From Streptomyces sp. NBC_01485 (lineage in GTDB: Bacteria > Actinomycetota > Actinomycetes > Streptomycetales > Streptomycetaceae), in assembly GCF_036227125.1 (NCBI RefSeq), contig NZ_CP109435.1, positions 6,386,001-6,450,000 on the forward strand: DNA of 64,000 nucleotides, read 5' to 3'. Each line of letters starts with the position of its first letter. Within the stretch, counting starts at the first letter, position 1. Shown piece by piece: positions 63,174 through 64,000 of this stretch. The notes under the pieces were generated by a model. That model was not told the DNA's origin. It searched no databases and worked only from the letters and a program-made list of their open reading frames with translations. The translations under genes and the position numbers were made by a program.

Positions 63174-63392
63174 GCCCTTGGCTACCGTGATTTCACGCGT
63201 GATGACACACTGATCGGACAGCGGAGCCTCCGGTGCTGTGAACGGCTGTCTTGGTCGACTGCCAGTTCTACCGGGGCTCCGCTTCTCACGTCCTGAGTCA
63301 CCGCAGATCAGCGCGTACTTGTCAGCGCCTCCGAAGCCGTAACTTCACGGCCTTGCCCTTTAGGCGCCGAAGCGGGGGCCTGGGGGCGGGGG

Positions 63393-63440
63393 CCCAGAGA
63401 CGGGAGCCCCCAGAGACGGGAGCCCCCAGAGACGGGAGCC
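63393..63440. repeat. 16-bp tandem triplication
   Basis: CCCAGAGACGGGAGCC repeats three times exactly (63393, 63409, 63425) in the intergenic GC block to the right of the IS. Confidence 0.9.
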
Positions 63441-63462
63441 CAACCCGAACCCAAACCCGAGC

Positions 63463-64000
63463 TCACGCCAAGGCAGGCACCACCCCCGCCCGCCCCCCAT
63501 CAAGCACAGGCGCCAACAGATCACCGAAATCCCGCACCCGAGCAGCAACATCCGACGCAAGAAACACGAACGCCCCCGCCTCCGCCCCCCGACACCCCTC
63601 GACCTCCCCCCACGTAACCGGCGCGGACACAGCCGGCTCGGCCCGGGCCCGCAACGTGTACGGCGTAGCCGTCGTCTTACGCGCCGCGTTCTGACTCCAG
63701 TCCACGAACACCTTCCCCGCCCGCAGACTGCGCGTCATCCGATGCACGACCAGCCGCGGCAACTCCCGCTCCGCCTCCACGGCCAGCCGCTTCGCATACT
63801 CCGTGACCCGTTCGGACGACGCCCCCCGCACCGCCGCCAGCACATGCAGCCCCTTCGCCCCGGACGTCTTCGGATACGCCTCGATCCCGTCCGCCGCCAG
63901 CCGCTCCCGCAGCCACACCGCGACCTCGCAGCACTCGACGACGGTCGCGGGCGCCCCAGGATCAAGATCGAAGACGAGCCGGTCGGCAACGGCCGGATCC
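63463..64000 (-). CDS. ligD: LigD-type DNA primase/polymerase domain protein (5' end outside window)
   Basis: 179 codons of the C-terminal part: DPAVADRLVFDLDPGAPATV carries the FDLDP metal-binding motif of LigD polymerase domains, followed by GIEAYPKTSGAKGLHVLAAV and VFVDWSQNAARKTTATPYTLR. It is the NHEJ polymerase module, which fills or adds nucleotides at breaks with Ku and ligase. Whether it is a stand-alone polymerase domain or part of a multidomain LigD cannot be told. Ends with VLDGGRAGVVPALA. Confidence 0.9.
   Translation of the reverse strand, partial: DPAVADRLVFDLDPGAPATVVECCEVAVWLRERLAADGIEAYPKTSGAKGLHVLAAVRGASSERVTEYAKRLAVEAERELPRLVVHRMTRSLRAGKVFVDWSQNAARKTTATPYTLRARAEPAVSAPVTWGEVEGCRGAEAGAFVFLASDVAARVRDFGDLLAPVLDGGRAGVVPALA

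Larger units (their letters stand above)
59314..63355. mobile_element. IS4-type insertion sequence carrying a nested recombinase element
   Basis: The terminal inverted repeat CAAGGCCGTGAAGTTACGG (59314-59332) has a perfect 19-bp partner at 63337-63355. The flanks carry an exact 10-bp duplication CCCTTTAGGC at 59304-59313 and 63356-63365. The transposase fragments are of the IS4 family, which makes 10-13-bp duplications. Removing the nested element (59766-62289) leaves an IS of about 1.5 kb. Confidence 0.95.

Overview
The window is very GC-rich with strongly GC-biased third codon positions, GTG and TTG starts, ATGA/GTGA gene overlaps, rare TTA codons and typical actinobacterial families (a cvn conservon, sporulation-type FtsW/PBP, Kgd instead of a classical 2-oxoglutarate dehydrogenase E1). 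It is chromosomal DNA of a Streptomyces or very close relative. Most genes are conserved core genes. The accessory parts are the 11-25 kb Fxs-type RiPP/conflict locus, an integrase remnant inside lon (37.3-39.4 kb) and a nested insertion sequence (59.3-63.4 kb).

0-11 kb: a partial CGNR-type regulator, a SAM methyltransferase, an amino-acid ABC transporter operon (ATPase, permease, lipoprotein), NAD-dependent malic enzyme, a repeat-filled intergenic region, a quinone-oxidoreductase-like enzyme, a tiny HTH regulator coupled to a Clp-N-domain protein behind twin palindromes, and a PadR regulator with a DUF4097 protein behind an AT-rich palindrome.

11-24.8 kb: the most interesting locus. In order it encodes a Trypco1 protein, a trypsin-like protease with a long C-terminal region, a MoxR AAA+ ATPase, a giant vWA/SAV_2336-type protein, a 73-residue FxsA-type precursor peptide, an FxsB radical SAM/SPASM maturase, an HExxH putative peptide-modifying enzyme and a TIR/NB-ARC/TPR protein (FxsT-like). 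The precursor ends in WGWTNSF, a variant of the FxSxx-COOH tail that also resembles the darobactin core WNWSKSF. The protease and the vWA gene each contain one TTA codon, which suggests bldA-dependent, developmentally timed expression. My reading is a RiPP-linked sensing or cell-fate/defence system in which a cyclophane peptide, a protease, a MoxR-vWA pair and a TIR-NLR-like protein work together; the function is inferred.

24.8-41.7 kb: kgd, a two-component system, a spermidine-synthase-like protein, a rhomboid-like membrane protein, a DUF5954 protein, an ECF41-type sigma factor with its oxidoreductase partner and a matching promoter, and lon. The lon gene has a HAIR (HspR) operator but is broken: a phiC31-type large serine integrase lies at the Walker A codons, and the ATPase core of lon is missing. 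A MarR regulator and a PP2C-like phosphatase follow.

42-59.2 kb: a complete conservon (cvnA-D) followed by a styrene/indole monooxygenase-family flavoprotein, an NlpC/P60 hydrolase, a TetR/AurF-type diiron pair, a PBP-FtsW pair, a GNGQ-repeat SH3 protein, a sensor kinase with a CseA-like lipoprotein but no adjacent response regulator, a 19-bp minisatellite, a dual-specificity-type phosphatase and a NERD-like protein.

59.3-64 kb: an IS4-type insertion sequence with 19-bp terminal inverted repeats and a 10-bp target duplication. Its transposase is itself split by a 2.5-kb element that carries essentially one large serine recombinase. The window ends in a partial LigD-type primase/polymerase gene.
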